NCBI GenBank assembly: GCA_028023455.1
Contig: JAQFVV010006734.1
Location: 345,527 to 409,526, forward strand
Source: Epiperipatus broadwayi
Taxonomy: Eukaryota > Onychophora > Udeonychophora > Euonychophora > Peripatidae
Direction: 5' to 3'
Length of the DNA stretch: 64,000 bases
Shown: positions 23,441-35,944 of the stretch, in pieces
Position numbering within the stretch: position 1 is the first letter of the stretch
Layout of the letters: the number at the start of each line of letters is the position of its first letter
Translations under genes and position numbers: made by a program
The notes under the pieces: generated by a model
What the model was told of the DNA's origin: nothing
Database searches by the model: none
Seen by the model: the letters and a program-made list of their open reading frames with translations, nothing else

Positions 23441-26217
23441 GACCATGTGATGTGATGTGATGTGATGCATTTGGCTTCTCCTTAAACGAAGTCAAGAATA
23501 TCTCAGCAATTATGACCAGATAAACCTGTTAGCCATTTTATTCTCCATTCCCCACTCTTAAGTCTTCCCATATTCTGCCCCATCCCATTTCCACAACATA
23601 AACTTTGTCAACTCTATGGCCTTTATATATAAATCCCCCTTATCTCTTCGCAAACCCAACATAAAAACTAATAACTCAGTTTCTGTATAGTCACTTTGTT
23701 TATGTCCATCCTCCCATAACTTCATTATCTGTACCCTTTCTGCTTTCAAGCATTTACATTCAATCAACATATGCCTAATATTTTCTATACCTTCCTTACA
23801 TAATCTGCACATTAAATTATCCATGGTTTTCCATTTACATGTATATTCTCTTGTTGCTAAAGATCCCATTCAAGCCTTAAATAATAAACTACTTTCCTTA
23901 CTATTATCATAAATTAACTCGCATCCAATATTCCGTTTACTTCTATATATATTTAAACTCTTCTTACCCTCCATACTAGTTCTCCATCTCTCTAACTCCC
24001 TATTTTTTATTAATGCTTCTATTCTTTTATCCCATTCCTTACCACTATAATACTCAACAATCCTTCTAACACAATCATCCCACCTTTTATACAAGTATAC
24101 TGATATAAATTATTTATCCAAATCTTTTCCATACTGCATTACCTTTCTCACCCATCTTGTTACCTGCCCTTTACTCATAACCCAATTGAACACTATTTTT
24201 GCTATTCTTTTACTATCCATAAACTGCAACCTACCAAACATTTTCATTTTACTTTTTGCATCTCTCATATAAAAACTTGACCATCCCATTTCTCCTTGAA
24301 TTGCCTCCTTTGCTGTCCACATCTCTGCATCTAATGCATGTCTTCCTACTTCCCTTTATACTTTCTCTAAATAATCTAAAACCCTTTTACTAACACATAA
24401 TGCATCATTACCATATGTTAACCCTGCTACTGTAACTCTCTTCCATACTATTCTAGCTACATTATATTTATTATATGAAAATACTGTTAGTTTCGTTACC
24501 AAACCTTTTCTTTTCTTTGCTTCATTTATCAATTTTTTCTCCCATTCATCCAAGCAATTTTCCTGATTACATAAGATGATTCCCAAATACCTATATCTAT
24601 CCATCACACTTAACTTTATATCCCCCAATAAAAATTCTACATCTTCTCTTTCCCCAGTATTAACCATCATTATATTTGATTTTTCTTCACTAAATTTAAT
24701 CCCCATCTCTTTACCCACCCTTGCACATGTCCTCAACATAATTTCTATATCTTCTCTTCTTTCTGCACACAAAAAGATATCATCTACAAAAAAAAGACCC
24801 AACAAAATATATACTCCCTTGCCACCTATTAATGGTATCTCTACCCCTCTTCCTAGTCTTTCTATTGCTTTCTCCATTTCACTCAAAAACAACAAAAACA
24901 AAATAGGTGACACAGGGCATCCTTGCCTTAATCCCACCCCATTTTTAACTTTAACTGATTCTATATCCCCTAACTGGTAAGTATAATAATTATTTTCATA
25001 TAATTTTCTTAATAATATTTACTAAAGCTTCATCCATTCCCAAATTGGCTAATCTTACCCATAATCTATTTCTATTTACTCTATCATATGCTTTCTCTAC
25101 ATCTATAAAACTCATATATAATGATCTACCTGAATTCCTACTCATCTCCATAAGTTGTGTAACTACAAACAAACTATCTCCTATACGCCTATCTGTCCTA
25201 AAACCTCCTTGCATTTCCCCCACTACCTTATTCTCTTCCATCCATTTTACAACTCTTCCAGCTACCATATATGAAAAAACTTTATATAAAACTGATGTTA
25301 CCACTATTGGTCTATAATTATTTAACTTTCCATGATCCTTACCCTTCCCTTTAAATAATAATCTTATTCTTGTATTACTCCAACTAACCGGAAAAACTGT
25401 CTTCTGTGCCATTTTATTAAAACATGATAATAACTTTGCTTTTGCTCTATGCCCTAAATTCATTACCATCTCTGCTGCCCATCCATCTAAACCTCGTGCC
25501 TTTCCACTTTTCAATCTCTTTCCTGCCTCATTCAATTCATTTTTTGTGAACCTAATATTCCCATTACTAACTGCTTTCATTTTTTTCTATCACTACTTCC
25601 TTCACATCTAGCATCTTTTCTATATCCATTACATATCTATTTAAGATTCTCTCTACCTCTTCTCTAGAGCTACACTCTATTCCCTCATCATCTATTAATA
25701 CTATCTCTCTTTCCCCTACATTTCTCCTTTTAATATAATTCCAAAATTTTTTACTCCCATCTCTTCCACTTTTATTAATATCCTCCAACAATTTACTATT
25801 TAACTTCATCCTCTCTCTATAATTATCCATTTTAGCCAACTTCTTCTTCTCTAAGTACTTTCTCCATTTATCATTAATATCATTTTCACTTTCTTTGTTC
25901 TTAATAGCACACTTATATTCTCTGCATGCTTTTTTCCTCTCTTTTACACTTTTACTAACTCTCATTTTTTAATTACTTTTATTCTTCTGCATATTCTCAA
26001 CTAAAACCCTATTTGCCACTTTTTCTATTTCACCACACCAGTCCTTATATTCATCCCCATCCAACTGCTCCATGTTTTCTTCAACTTTTATTTTATATTC
26101 TTCCAACTTATTCTTATCATTCACTCTCCATCCACATCTTTCACTATTATTCTCCATCACATTACTATCCATTTCTATTACAATAAAATTATGATCACTA
26201 TTACATACTCTCCATCT
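23441..26217 (-). mobile_element. CR1-like LINE copy A, 5'-truncated, inserted in the hAT gene
   Basis: Minus-strand insertion. It starts at the end of the endonuclease domain (near 26217) and ends with a 3' UTR and a (CATCA)n/(ATCAC)n tail at 23450-23465. The hAT reading frame is interrupted within FCSD|GASV: the bases TTCAGATGG lie on one side and ATGGTCAGTAGTG on the other, so ATGG may be a short target-site duplication, although the repetitive tail makes its limit uncertain. The same family supplies copy B (33.6-36.7 kb) and the 3' ends at 8.1, 8.3 and 49.4 kb. Confidence 0.85.
23558..26215 (-). pseudogene. CR1-like LINE copy A ORF2 (endonuclease end, RT, C-terminal zinc region)
   Basis: Order on the minus strand: CNSDHNFIVIEM (final endonuclease motif with the catalytic histidine; 26.2 kb); a basic linker; LKSGKARGLDGW; RT with LNNYRPIVVTSVLYKVF, GGFRTDRR, FIDVEKAYDRVNR (motif A aspartate), GLRQGCPVSPILF (motif B), FFVDDIFLCA (motif C, both aspartates kept) and RYLGIIL; then a thumb region; and a C-terminal CRLCKEGIENIRHMLIEC unit (CxxC...HxxxxC). 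Frame breaks lie near 25570, 24.95-25.0 kb, 24.34, 24.1 and 23.87 kb. At least the one before GLRQG is a single-base frameshift. The RT catalytic triad is intact but the ORF is not. CR1-like assignment rests on the ORF1 type seen in copy B. Confidence 0.8.
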
Positions 26218-27195
26218 GAACAAAATCCAATCAAATTATTTTTCAAATATGGATTATCAAATCCTACTGAATGCAGATTTTGTAGTAGGACAATGTAAAT
26301 GGTTTCAGCATCTTGGTTTTGTAATTCCACTAAATCTACAAAAATTGTTGATGAAAAATCTGTATCCTTAACCTTAATAAAAATGATAAGGACTGGTTTG
26401 CATGATATTGTTGATGCCTCATCAATTATGACACATATCTTTAAATTATGATCTATTATTTTTTAAACACTACCTTTTTAAAGTATTTTGCAATGTGCTG
26501 AACAATTTTGACAGCTGTGAATCGAGAATGGAGTTCTACTCCCATATCTAACCCATTCTTTTTTTTTTGTAATTCTATCAAATGTTCAATATCTGAAAAC
26601 GGTCAGCTTAATTTTGCTTAAGTGTGAACTGTGTTGAAAATTTTACAAGTGGAGATCATAAACTTTTCATGAGATTTGTCTATGGATTTGGAAATTGAAT
26701 ATTTTGCACTTTCAATTGCATCGCACATATCTGGTGTGCTTTTGATGAAAGGTATTCCTTTATTTTTTTTTCCAAAGAGAGACTTGTTGAACCATTTTAT
26801 TTTTTCCACTTGAAATAATATTACATCTTCTCCATTCTTTTGATACATGAGTTGCCTACACTTTTATTGACTCAATTTTAATACAAATATCACACTCAAG
26901 CGTTTTCCCAATAATAAGTAAACTGCAATATTTTTTTTTTAATTCATTGGCTTGTTTCATATTCTAGTAGTCAGGAAGGTCACTACGTACATTTATTTTA
27001 TATGCATCTTTTGTACTTTTGGAACTGAAAAGCTTATTTGCGTCAACTTTATTTTCTGTTGTATCAGAAGAAACAGAAAACAAAACTTGATTCGAAATAT
27101 CATCCTTTACTATCGTTTTTGATTCCGTATCAGTTTTTGGGTCTTTTATGAAGAAATCCGATATTGTTTGGCATTTTCATTTCATTTCTTGTGAA
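26218..27195 (-). pseudogene. hAT transposase (KIAA1586-like), N-terminal half
   Basis: Minus strand. The start near 27185 reads CQTISDFFIKDPKTDTESK after a one-base frame break at the likely ATG. Then come LECDIC (a CxxC of the N-terminal zinc-binding region, about 26.9 kb), EKIKWFNKSLFGKKNKGIPF, CDAIESAKYSISKSI, and LKICVIIDEAS with the first catalytic aspartate of hAT transposases. The last block is NPYLKNNLIGFCSD, cut by the LINE. A stop codon interrupts the early part (LPDY*NMKQ). Together with 22244-23440 it makes one decayed gene of roughly the expected family length. Confidence 0.75.
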
Positions 27196-28264
27196 GGATT
27201 TATTTTTATTATATTCTCATGCTAAATTCACCCTAGGAAAAAAAAACAACCATCTAATTAATTCATTTTTAATACAAATGAGTGGTAACATATCATAAAA
27301 CAAATAAAATAGTAAAATTAAAAGAATAAAAAGAAAAAAAAATATTTGAAAATGAGTCATGTCATTTGATGAGCCAAAGTTATTGTTATATTTATCATCT
27401 TGCCAAGTTATTCTAGAAAAAATATATTGAACTCATTGTTAAAAAAAGGCACACTATTACATTAGATATAGCAAACTAAACGAAAATAATGTACTATAAA
27501 CTTATTACAGCTGGTAATCCATTAAACTTACTAATCAAATAAAAAAAAATCTTGCATGATAAATATGTAAGTGAAGAAATAAAATATTTAAATAAAAAAT
27601 AAAAGTTAAATAAATATTTAAAACAACGTCGGCACAACAAAATCATTGGTAACAATGGTTTTATGTTACTGTTTATTTTCGCAATGATAGGTCCTTTTGA
27701 ATGAAGTTATTTTATCTTTAAAGTAAAATAATTTCAGCAAGAGTAAATTTCATTAAAAAAATTATGGTAATACATAAATACATTTGTGCCGAATTTATTT
27801 TTAATTTTAATAACATCTCTGTTAAATGTAAGCAAATTAATAGTTAATTAATTTCTTACTTTGTTGTGTAAAAATATTGATTCCTTTATCACTAATAAAA
27901 TAACACTTTTTATTTGTATATTTTTAAATAAACTAATTTGAAATGCGATAAATAATGGATTTTATTATTACTTAAAACAAAACTGTTGTGAATTATTCCT
28001 TACAGAATAATTCTTAATCACTCAACATTTCACTGTGCATATAACACGTTCCAAACGCAATACGCATGTGATTAAATGGTGTTTTCTATTGTATTGTGAA
28101 TTATTCTGGGAAAAGCATTTTGAACCCAATCTGTTCAAAAAAATCATTGTTACGTTAGATATAACAAAAAAAAAATACAAGTAGTGTTCTAGATTATTGT
28201 TGGAAACAATTTAAGTAATTTGTTAATTCAACTCTTTTTTTAGGAGAATAATAAATACAATTTA
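27196..28264. other. No gene supported; probably 5' non-coding part of the hAT element
   Basis: AT-rich sequence between the transposase start and the candidate 5' terminal repeat. No motif recognised. Confidence 0.3.
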
Positions 28265-28343
28265 TTTTCCGATAATTTAACTATCGGTTCACTAATTTTT
28301 TTTTAATTTTAAGAACCGGGTTCGCGCGAACCGGTCATCACTG
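28265..28343 (-). repeat. Candidate hAT 5' terminus with GC-rich palindrome
   Basis: Read on the minus strand it starts CAGTGATGACCGG at 28343. It then contains the perfect 14-base palindrome GGTTCGCGCGAACC (28319-28332) and, further in, CCGATA...TATCGG (28269-28286). CAGTG at the outer edge fits a hAT terminus. A second CAGTG-type end at 28939 competes for the same role. Confidence 0.4.
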
Positions 28344-28859
28344 CTTAACCCTTGTGACCCTCATACTCAGACTGAATATTTACGGGACCTATTATATGTT
28401 GTTACCAAAGTACATAAGAATACTACTAATAAAAGTCGTTTTACCACATACAAATATATATCTTTATATTATATTTTAGTACATACGATCCCATATAAGA
28501 TTTAAAAAAAAACTGCATATTTATAAAAATATATAATACTGTACTTGGTTCTTAGTAGGTCTGTTGATTTATAGCAATTACAACTTTTTTAGCTTGTTTT
28601 TAAAAATGAGTACTTTACATTCAAGAATATAGTACCATGTATAAACGTTAGGGGGATACTAGCACAAAGAACAAAACTCAGAGTGCGCTAGAGAAATGAG
28701 AGTAATATAAGAAATTGCCGTTATGATGTGCTATTTATACAAAGCTGTTGGAATATAAAGAAGGAAGTAGACACACAATAATGGGTTGAACAGTTTTCAC
28801 GCATTTTTTAATCGTGCTTAGGTTTTTATTTTTTCAATTAAAAATTTATTCTCCACCAC

Positions 28860-28939
28860 GAGAACTTGTCAACATATTCACACTCCCCCAACAGTTTTTC
28901 TGTGACCATTTGAGGGATCGTGACTCAAGTTGCACACTG
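28860..28939 (-). repeat. Second candidate hAT-type terminus
   Basis: On the minus strand CAGTGTGCAACTTGAGTCAC is followed by GATCCCTCAAATGGTCACAG. This resembles the CAGTG...GGGGTCRCRR...AAAAA pattern of Charlie-type hAT ends. The flanking eight bases do not match those outside 21941, so the true partner is unresolved. Confidence 0.35.
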
Positions 28940-30399
28940 CTGATCTAACCAACCCAGAGTAATTTAGGGTCTTAACCTTTTAACTAAAAATAGTAACTTA
29001 TTTATCTCATACTATTGGATGACTCTCTGGTTAATTTCTACGTTAAAAAAATCTTAAGTCTATTTGACCTGAAACATTTCAAGATTTATCTGATCAGCTT
29101 TAAATATCAAATCATGATATAGTTGAAGTTTATTTCTTAAAAAAAACTTTAAATCCAAAATTACAATTTTAAGGCATTATTACTTTACTATTCTATTTGT
29201 AATGTTTTAAATAAACTTTATTTTCCAGTTTATATTCATATATAGCAACTGAACTAACTTTAAATTATATCTGTCATACTTCCCAGTGCTATAGTAATAA
29301 ATAAATGGGGGAGAAGATCTCTTTCCAGATAATATTTAAGATTTTATAAATAGATTGCAGTTATAACACTATAATAATAGGAGCAAATATTTACACCAGT
29401 CAAGAATTTTACAAAGTCAAAATTATCAAATTTTCAAATTTAAATTGACAAGGTAACATTAATTAATAATGATTTGGTTCATGAATAACTTTAATAAATT
29501 TATAAATGTATTCAAATATAACAAATATATTTGCATGCATAATTATTAAAGAGATAAAGTTATTGTAGATAGAGAAATTCTTCTATGTTTATAGAATATA
29601 TAAATAAACTGAGGAAGAAAAAAATCTTTTTTCAGTTGCTGTCTAAGATTTAATAAATAATCTACAATTATTACTTTATAATAATACTTTGAAAGTTTGG
29701 CAATTTTGCCGTTGTAAAATTTTTGGCCGGTTTCTATTATAATATAACAATCGCAGTCTATTTATAATATTTTAAATACTAAATAGAAAAAAAATTCTTC
29801 AGTTTATTTGTAGTTATTTGGTTATTGAGCAGCATGACAGGTATACTTTCAAGTTAATTGAATTTTCCTTTATAATAAATTTGTCTGCTTAGCATTATTC
29901 ATGTAGATTTATATATATACTTAAATTATTGTGTCTGATTTCGAATCCCTGATGAGTAATTTTGAAAAAAATTTTCAATGGGCTTAAAATTTCTCTTGCC
30001 TGTAACAATGCTGTAGCCAATCCAGCTAACTGTTCAATACTGTTTGGCAAGTGAGTACACATATCCAGCTATTCTTAAACTTGGCAGTAAAACAAAAATA
30101 AAATATCCCTGTCATTAGCCAAGCAACTAAAAGGAGCATACTACCGTTATCACTGTTCACTCTGTATTGGGTTACTTAAAAGCTGCTTATTTTTTTTTCA
30201 ACCCCATAAATAAAATTTAAATATATATATAAATTTATCTTACACATTCTATTTTAGCAAACATTTAATTACAATTATTATCACTTTACCAAACATAAAT
30301 GATTATTAATGATTTTTTATTAAGTCAGAAATGTCACTGTCTTTATTTTGCTGTAATATTTTATGCAAATACAATTTGTACACTTTACTTCCAACACTT
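28940..30399. other. No gene supported
   Basis: AT-rich intergenic sequence; no motif or clear repeat recognised. Confidence 0.3.
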
Positions 30400-30875
30400 T
30401 ATAGCAATTTTTTTTTATTGTACATATACTATCTGATGTTTCAACTAACATGCAGTCTTCCTCAGAGCTATGATATAATGACAAAATAAATAATATAATA
30501 AAAAATCAAATAAAATTAAAAAAATAAAGAAGAATAACACAAAATGTAATAAAACATAATAAAACTAAAATAAATTAGATGTGATAAAATGGAATTAAAA
30601 CCAAAAAAAAAAAAAATATTTCAGCTAAAACATGAAATTGAAATATAAAATATAGATTGTACATTTGTTTTCCTGACTACGTTTATATTCATGAACAACC
30701 ATTAATTTAAATATATTATTTTTTTAATTATTTTTTAATAATTCCGTAATTATGTTATTATATTATTTATTTTATTTTATTTGTCATTATAGCATAACTC
30801 TGGGGAAGACAGTAGAACAGTCAAAACATCAGATTATATATGTATACATACAACAATTTTTTTTTGTTATAATAT
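30400..30875. mobile_element. Foldback element with hammerhead-like termini
   Basis: Inverted arms of about 110 bases (30400-30505 and 30757-30875) surround an A-rich centre. Each arm contains a TGAAACATCAGAT-type box preceded by GAC...GT(T/C) and a CTGRGGA box: the minus-strand core is 30438-30465 and the plus-strand core 30800-30827. In the plus arm GAAAC has become AAAAC. See findings. Confidence 0.6.
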
Positions 30876-31194
30876 GTTGAAGTAAAGTTACAAATTGTAT
30901 TTAAGTTCAAATTGCATATAAGGAGACATTAGCATATTTTCCTATTTATTTAATATTATGTTTGAAATGTAAGAGGCTAATTGAAATTTTTAGAAATATT
31001 AAAGAATTACAGAATAGATTATACAAGCACAATATAGTAACATTTTATAATAACATTACTACACTGATGGAATATCAGACATTTATAAGACACCTGATAG
31101 TGGATGAAATCTGAAACAGATGTCATGTTGAAATTGATCAATTTTTTAATCAATGTGATAGCATTTGAAGAGTTTAAAAAATTCTAAGATGGCA

Positions 31195-32535
31195 TGTGAA
31201 AATTTAATAATAGTTCATTAAATTATATATTTATGATTTCATTTTTTATACTACATGGGAGGAGAGGAGAGGGTTCTAAACATATAGAGGTGGAATTTAA
31301 AATTCTCCCTATATGTTACATTAAATCACATATGATTTTTTACAAAACTTCTTAGGGTAGATGTATATTTCTAAGTTCGATTTCTGAAAAGCAAATTATT
31401 TATTGCCAAAGAAAAAAAAATAGTGAAAGAATGCAATGATAAAGAATCTATTAAGGTTCAAATATCTCAAGCTTTTCCTAACTTTCAACCACAGACTAAT
31501 GCATACATAAGGTCATCACTTTTACATCTGTATAAAGATTTTAGAGGACCATTTAATTTAAAGGAATTTTAAAAAAATTCTATACGTTTTAATGAAAACT
31601 AATATTTCTTACAAAATTAAGTTGCTCTTTTTCCCACATTAAATAAGTATTTCATAAAATACAACTTTAGACTTTTTTTTTTAACACTAATATTTAATTG
31701 GCCAGAACAAGTTTATTGTTAAATATAAATAAATTATTATTACTTTTTTGAATAAGGTAATTTTTTATTACAGATAACAGTATATATTTTTTTCTAATGG
31801 CATCCAGCATTTACATCAGGAATTTTTATCAAACTGAGTCATTTGGTTCCATTTCTGTTTCACTTATTATTTTATAGATATAAAATAGATTAAACACCAG
31901 AAAAAAGTTTTTTTTCTTTTTTTTTGTGAGGAAAAGAGAACTTAATTTTGTAAGCAATATTAATTTTTGTTAAAATAGATGTGTAATTTAGAGAATTTTT
32001 TTTAAAAATTCCTTTAAATAAAATGGTTCTCTAAAATCTTTATGCAAGTATGGAAGTAATAATTTTATGTATGCATTAGATTTTGCTTGAAAGTTAGGAA
32101 AAGCTTAAGATATTTGAACCTTTCAGTATTTCTTTTTCTTGCCTTTGAAAATAATAATTTGAAAGTATTGATAATTGATTCTTTATCATTGCATTCTTCC
32201 TCCATTTTTTTTTATTTGGCAATAAATAATTTGCTTTCAGAAATAAAACTTAGAAATATACATCTACCCTAAGAAAATTTGTAAAACATATGTGATGATT
32301 TTATATAACACATTGGGGACAATTTTAAATCTTACCACTATGTGTTTAGATCACCCTATATACATTACATGGAAAGAAGTATTAGAAATAAATATTTTTT
32401 CATAACTTCTGCTGAAAGAATATGGGCAAGTGTGGCAAGCTCTGAGATGTTGGGCAACATCATTTCCCTCACCTGTATAGTAGAAAAAATGAAATCATAA
32501 ATATATAATTAAATGAAGTGTTATTAAATTTTCAC
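31195..32535. mobile_element. Foldback element, about 1.3 kb
   Basis: The left arm (31195-31595) and right arm (about 31990-32535) are inverted copies. AATTATATATTTATGATTTC is matched by GAAATCATAAATATATAATT, and ATCTCAAGCTTTTCCTAACT by GAAAGTTAGGAAAAGCTTAA. The right arm has about 190 extra bases (about 32290-32470) absent from the left. There is no coding potential apart from chance ORFs. Confidence 0.65.
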
Positions 32536-32546
32536 ACACCATTTAT

Positions 32547-33285
32547 GTGCTTAATAAATAAATTTGAACATTACATGATTTCTATTAATTCATAATATTA
32601 ACACATAGTAAATCAAAAGATTTTGTGAATATTAATGTATGTAAGAAAGTAATGGATATAAAAGTGAAGAAAGTAATTTCTTCATTCTCTCAAACCAAGA
32701 CACTTCATATTGGCTTATATAAATCAGAATTTAGGTTAAAGATAAGATGTCCATTCTTATCTTTATAAAGTCTTTATCTTGTGTTTGGGTTTGAGAGTTT
32801 CTTTTGTAATCAGCACAGCATTGTTCAGCCATTATAAAAATCAGTAACATGCATATGTTAAAAAGATGAAAATCCTTTTGTCTTTCATTTTATGTGATCT
32901 ATGTACTTAAGGTATAAATTTGAATGTTGCGCAATTTCTATTAATTTGTACTATTAACACATAGTAAATTGAAAGATTTGACAAATGTTAATGTATTTAA
33001 GAAAGTAATGTATATAAAAGTGAACTGAGTAACATCTCCCCTCTCTCCAACCAAGACATTTCAGATTGGCCTATATAAATCAGAATTTAGATTAAAGATA
33101 AGACATCTGCTCTTGTCTTTATAAAGTCTATATCTTGTGTTTGGGTTTGAGAGTTTCTTCTGTACTCAACACAGTATCATTGAGTTACTATATAAATCAG
33201 TAAGGTGCATATGTTAAAAAGATACAATTCTCTATGTTTAATTTCGTATGATCTATGCACTTAATAAATAAATTTGAACATTTCA
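32547..33285 (+). repeat. Tandem dimer, unit about 360 bases
   Basis: Two head-to-tail copies plus the start of a third. Shared blocks include ATTAACACATAGTAAAT, TATATAAATCAGAATTTAG, TAAAGATAAGA, TATCTTGTGTTTGGGTTTGA and GCATATGTTAAAAAGAT. The third start (TTAATAAATAAATTTGAACA) is at about 33260. Each unit contains a complementary AAGATAAGA...TCTTATCTTTAT hairpin. Identity by eye is about 85-90%. Confidence 0.7.
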
Positions 33286-33624
33286 AGGATATAATTATAA
33301 GTTGAGTTTGTTAGATTAACATAAAAATAGAAGTGTTGCTTATACAACAGTATGTAAAAATGAGATGACTATAACTACCTACTAAATTCTATAAAAATTA
33401 GAGAAAATATATTAAAAAAGAGCCTACTGAGGTATTATTTATTGGAGCAGATGTAAAATTCATTTTCTATAATGATAATAAAAATGCAGATACATTTATA
33501 TAGTTTTGTTAATGTTTTGGTAGTATTTTACTTCATAGAAATAGTATATAGGCAGATATTTTTTTACCCACTTATATAAGTGCTTTAAATTAATTTGGTA
33601 AATTACTACTGATAATGTTCAAGT
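33286..33624. other. No feature seen
   Basis: AT-rich sequence between the tandem dimer and LINE copy B. Confidence 0.3.
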
Positions 33625-35140
33625 ATTACCCTTTCCTTTAAATACTAATTTTATTCTTGTATTACTCCAACTACTCAGAAAAAAACTATCTTCTGTGCTA
33701 TCTTATTGAAACATGATAATAGCTTTACTTTTGCCCTATGCCCTAAATTCATTAACATCACTGCTGCCCATCCATCTAAACCTCTTGCCTTTTCACTTTT
33801 CAATTTCTTCCCTTCCTCATTCAGTTCATTTTTTGTAAACCTAATATTCCCATTACTATATGCTTTCATGTTTGCTATGACTCTATCCACGTCTAATATC
33901 TTTTCTATATCCATTACATATCTATTTAAGATTCTCTCTAAGTCTTTTCTAGAGCTACAGCTCTATTCTCTCATCATCTAATAATACTATATTTTTCTCC
34001 CCTACATTTCTCCTTTTACTGTAATTCCAAAATTTTTTACTCCCATCTTTTCCACTTTTATTAATATCCTCCAACAATTTACTATTCAATTTCATTCTCT
34101 CTCTATAATCATCTATTTTACACAACTTCTTCATTTCTAAATACTTTTCCTATTTAGCATTAATATCTTTTTCACTTTCTTTGTTCTTAATAGCACACTT
34201 ATATTCTCTGCATGCTTCTTTTCTCTCTTTTACATGTTTACTAATTCTCATTTTTTATTACTTTTATTCTTCTGAGTACTCTCACCTAAAATCCTATTTG
34301 CCACTTTTTCTATTTCATCACACCAGTCCTTATACTCATCCCCAACCAACTCTCTCATGGTTTCTTCAACTTGTATTTTATACTCTTCCAACTTATTCTT
34401 ATCATTCACTCTCCATCTACATCTTTCACTATTGTTTCTACTTTTATTTTTATTCTCCATCACATTACTAACCATTTCTATTACAATAAAGTTATGATCA
34501 CTATTACATACTCTCTCTTCATTATCAAACACCTTAATTTTCTGTACTTTATTCATTCTCTCTTTGTCTACCAACGCATATTCTATTGTGTGAAATATAT
34601 TATTTCTAGACCATGTTCATTGTCCCTTATAAACATTTGATGAATTTTGAATCCTCAAACTCACTCTCTGATAAAATTTCTTCAAAAGTTTTCCATTCTT
34701 ATTATCTACATCATCAATTTCTTCAATATATTCATTCATATCCCCTATAACTATTATTCTCTTCCCCTTTTCTTTAAAACTCTGTATATTCTTAACTAGA
34801 CATTCATACATGCTACTGTTTCACTCCATTATAATTTGACTATGTCCAGTGGCTATATAAACTATAGCCACCATCCATTCTTGTCTACCCAACCTTATTT
34901 CAAACTACAAATGTTCTTGACATTTAACAGTATTTAATTTTTTTTTAATACAACACCTATACCACCACCCATTTTTTCTTTTTCTTTTCCATTTATACCC
35001 TGCCATACCAAATGTTCCAGAATAGGTTCTTCTTCTCTTAGAAGTGTTTCCACTACTGCTAATACCCCAAGTTCTTCATTTTCAATTGCTTTGTTTAATT
35101 CCAGCCACTTTTCTGGTCTCCTACTACCTTGCATATTCAA
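33625..35140 (-). pseudogene. CR1-like LINE copy B ORF2 (endonuclease and start of RT)
   Basis: Minus strand. The ORF2 start near 35140 has MNMQGSRRPEKWLELNKAIE, then VVETLLREEE (catalytic glutamate region of the AP endonuclease) and GGGIGVVLKK. RIIVIGDMN (34.75 kb) corresponds to the GDFN motif and CNSDHNFIVIEM (34.5 kb) to the SDHN motif. The basic linker follows, then ARGLDGWAAVMLMNLGHRAK, and the copy stops within RT block 1 near 33625. Stops lie between the pieces. Loss of the 3' end is unusual for LINEs, whose insertions are normally truncated at the 5' end. It overlaps copy A over about 880 bases. Confidence 0.75.
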
Positions 35141-35389
35141 ATATTCAATTTTGATAATTTTCTTTTTTCCTAACTACTCGTTTATAAATTCTTTTGATTC
35201 TTTCTTCTCCATTACATTTATAAATAATTTTCTTACCATTAATTTTACAGACCCATCCCCTCTCCATATCTACACTTATATCTAAATCAACTACCTTTTG
35301 ATTATTTTTTACATTTCATCCATTCTTCTTCTTTTTGATAATACTGCAATTTAAAACTCCATCTCCCTTTATAAGTTTCCCAAAATATA

Positions 35390-35939
35390 TTCTTTATAAA
35401 TCAGACTCCCTAAAACTTCACTTCCTTGTTTTCCTAAATGCAGTCCTTCTTTAGTATATAACTCCCTCTTTCCAATAAAACTATCCCACACATCCACAAA
35501 CTTAACATTATTTCTCTCATATAATTTTTTCAATCTCATTTATAGATCATGCCCAGATAGATGTCTCTTGTCAAATCTTGGTAATAATCCAAATAACCCG
35601 TACTCTTTCTTTAATCTTACTCAAATTCCTAATCAATTCTACATATTCATCCATTACTCTCTCTGATGGTTCTGACAAATTATTAGTCCCTACCATAACA
35701 TACACATCTCTATCACCTTGCTTTTTTACTTTATCTGTCACATCCCTAATTCTAGCTCCAGGCAAACATACTCTTACATACCTGCTTCTATTTTTCCTTG
35801 CAACTATATCCCCACATTTTGTAATTAGTGAATCTCCTATCAATACTGTCTCATAGTCTACTTTATTTACTCCATTCATAACATTTTCTACCACCTTCTG
35901 GCCCTCCTTATCTATTTCTTTCTTATCATTCTTATTCAA
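35390..35939 (-). pseudogene. CR1-like LINE copy B ORF1: SGNH/GDSL-type esterase domain
   Basis: Minus strand. TVLIGDSLITKCGD holds the GDS block with the catalytic serine, LPGARIRDV the glycine block, and YVMVGTNNLSEPS the GxN block. After a frame break, GLHLGKQGSEVLG gives the histidine block (normally DGxHL; the acidic residue is read as E). Esterase domains of this kind are known in ORF1 of CR1-like non-LTR retrotransposons. All four SGNH residues can be seen, but the frame is interrupted near 35571. The role in the element is unproven; lipid or membrane interaction has been proposed for the family. Confidence 0.75.
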
Positions 35940-35944
35940 TAATT

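Noticed and set aside
24576-24980. Plus-strand 134-codon ORF
   Set aside because: It is the antisense shadow of the LINE copy A RT, whose motifs (GLRQGCP, FVDD) are on the minus strand.
34181-34640. Plus-strand ORFs of about 90 codons opposite LINE copy B
   Set aside because: Antisense shadows of the endonuclease and linker frames; low-complexity Phe/Tyr/Ser composition.
35578-35856. Plus-strand 92-codon ORF
   Set aside because: Antisense to the SGNH esterase domain, which has recognisable catalytic blocks on the minus strand.
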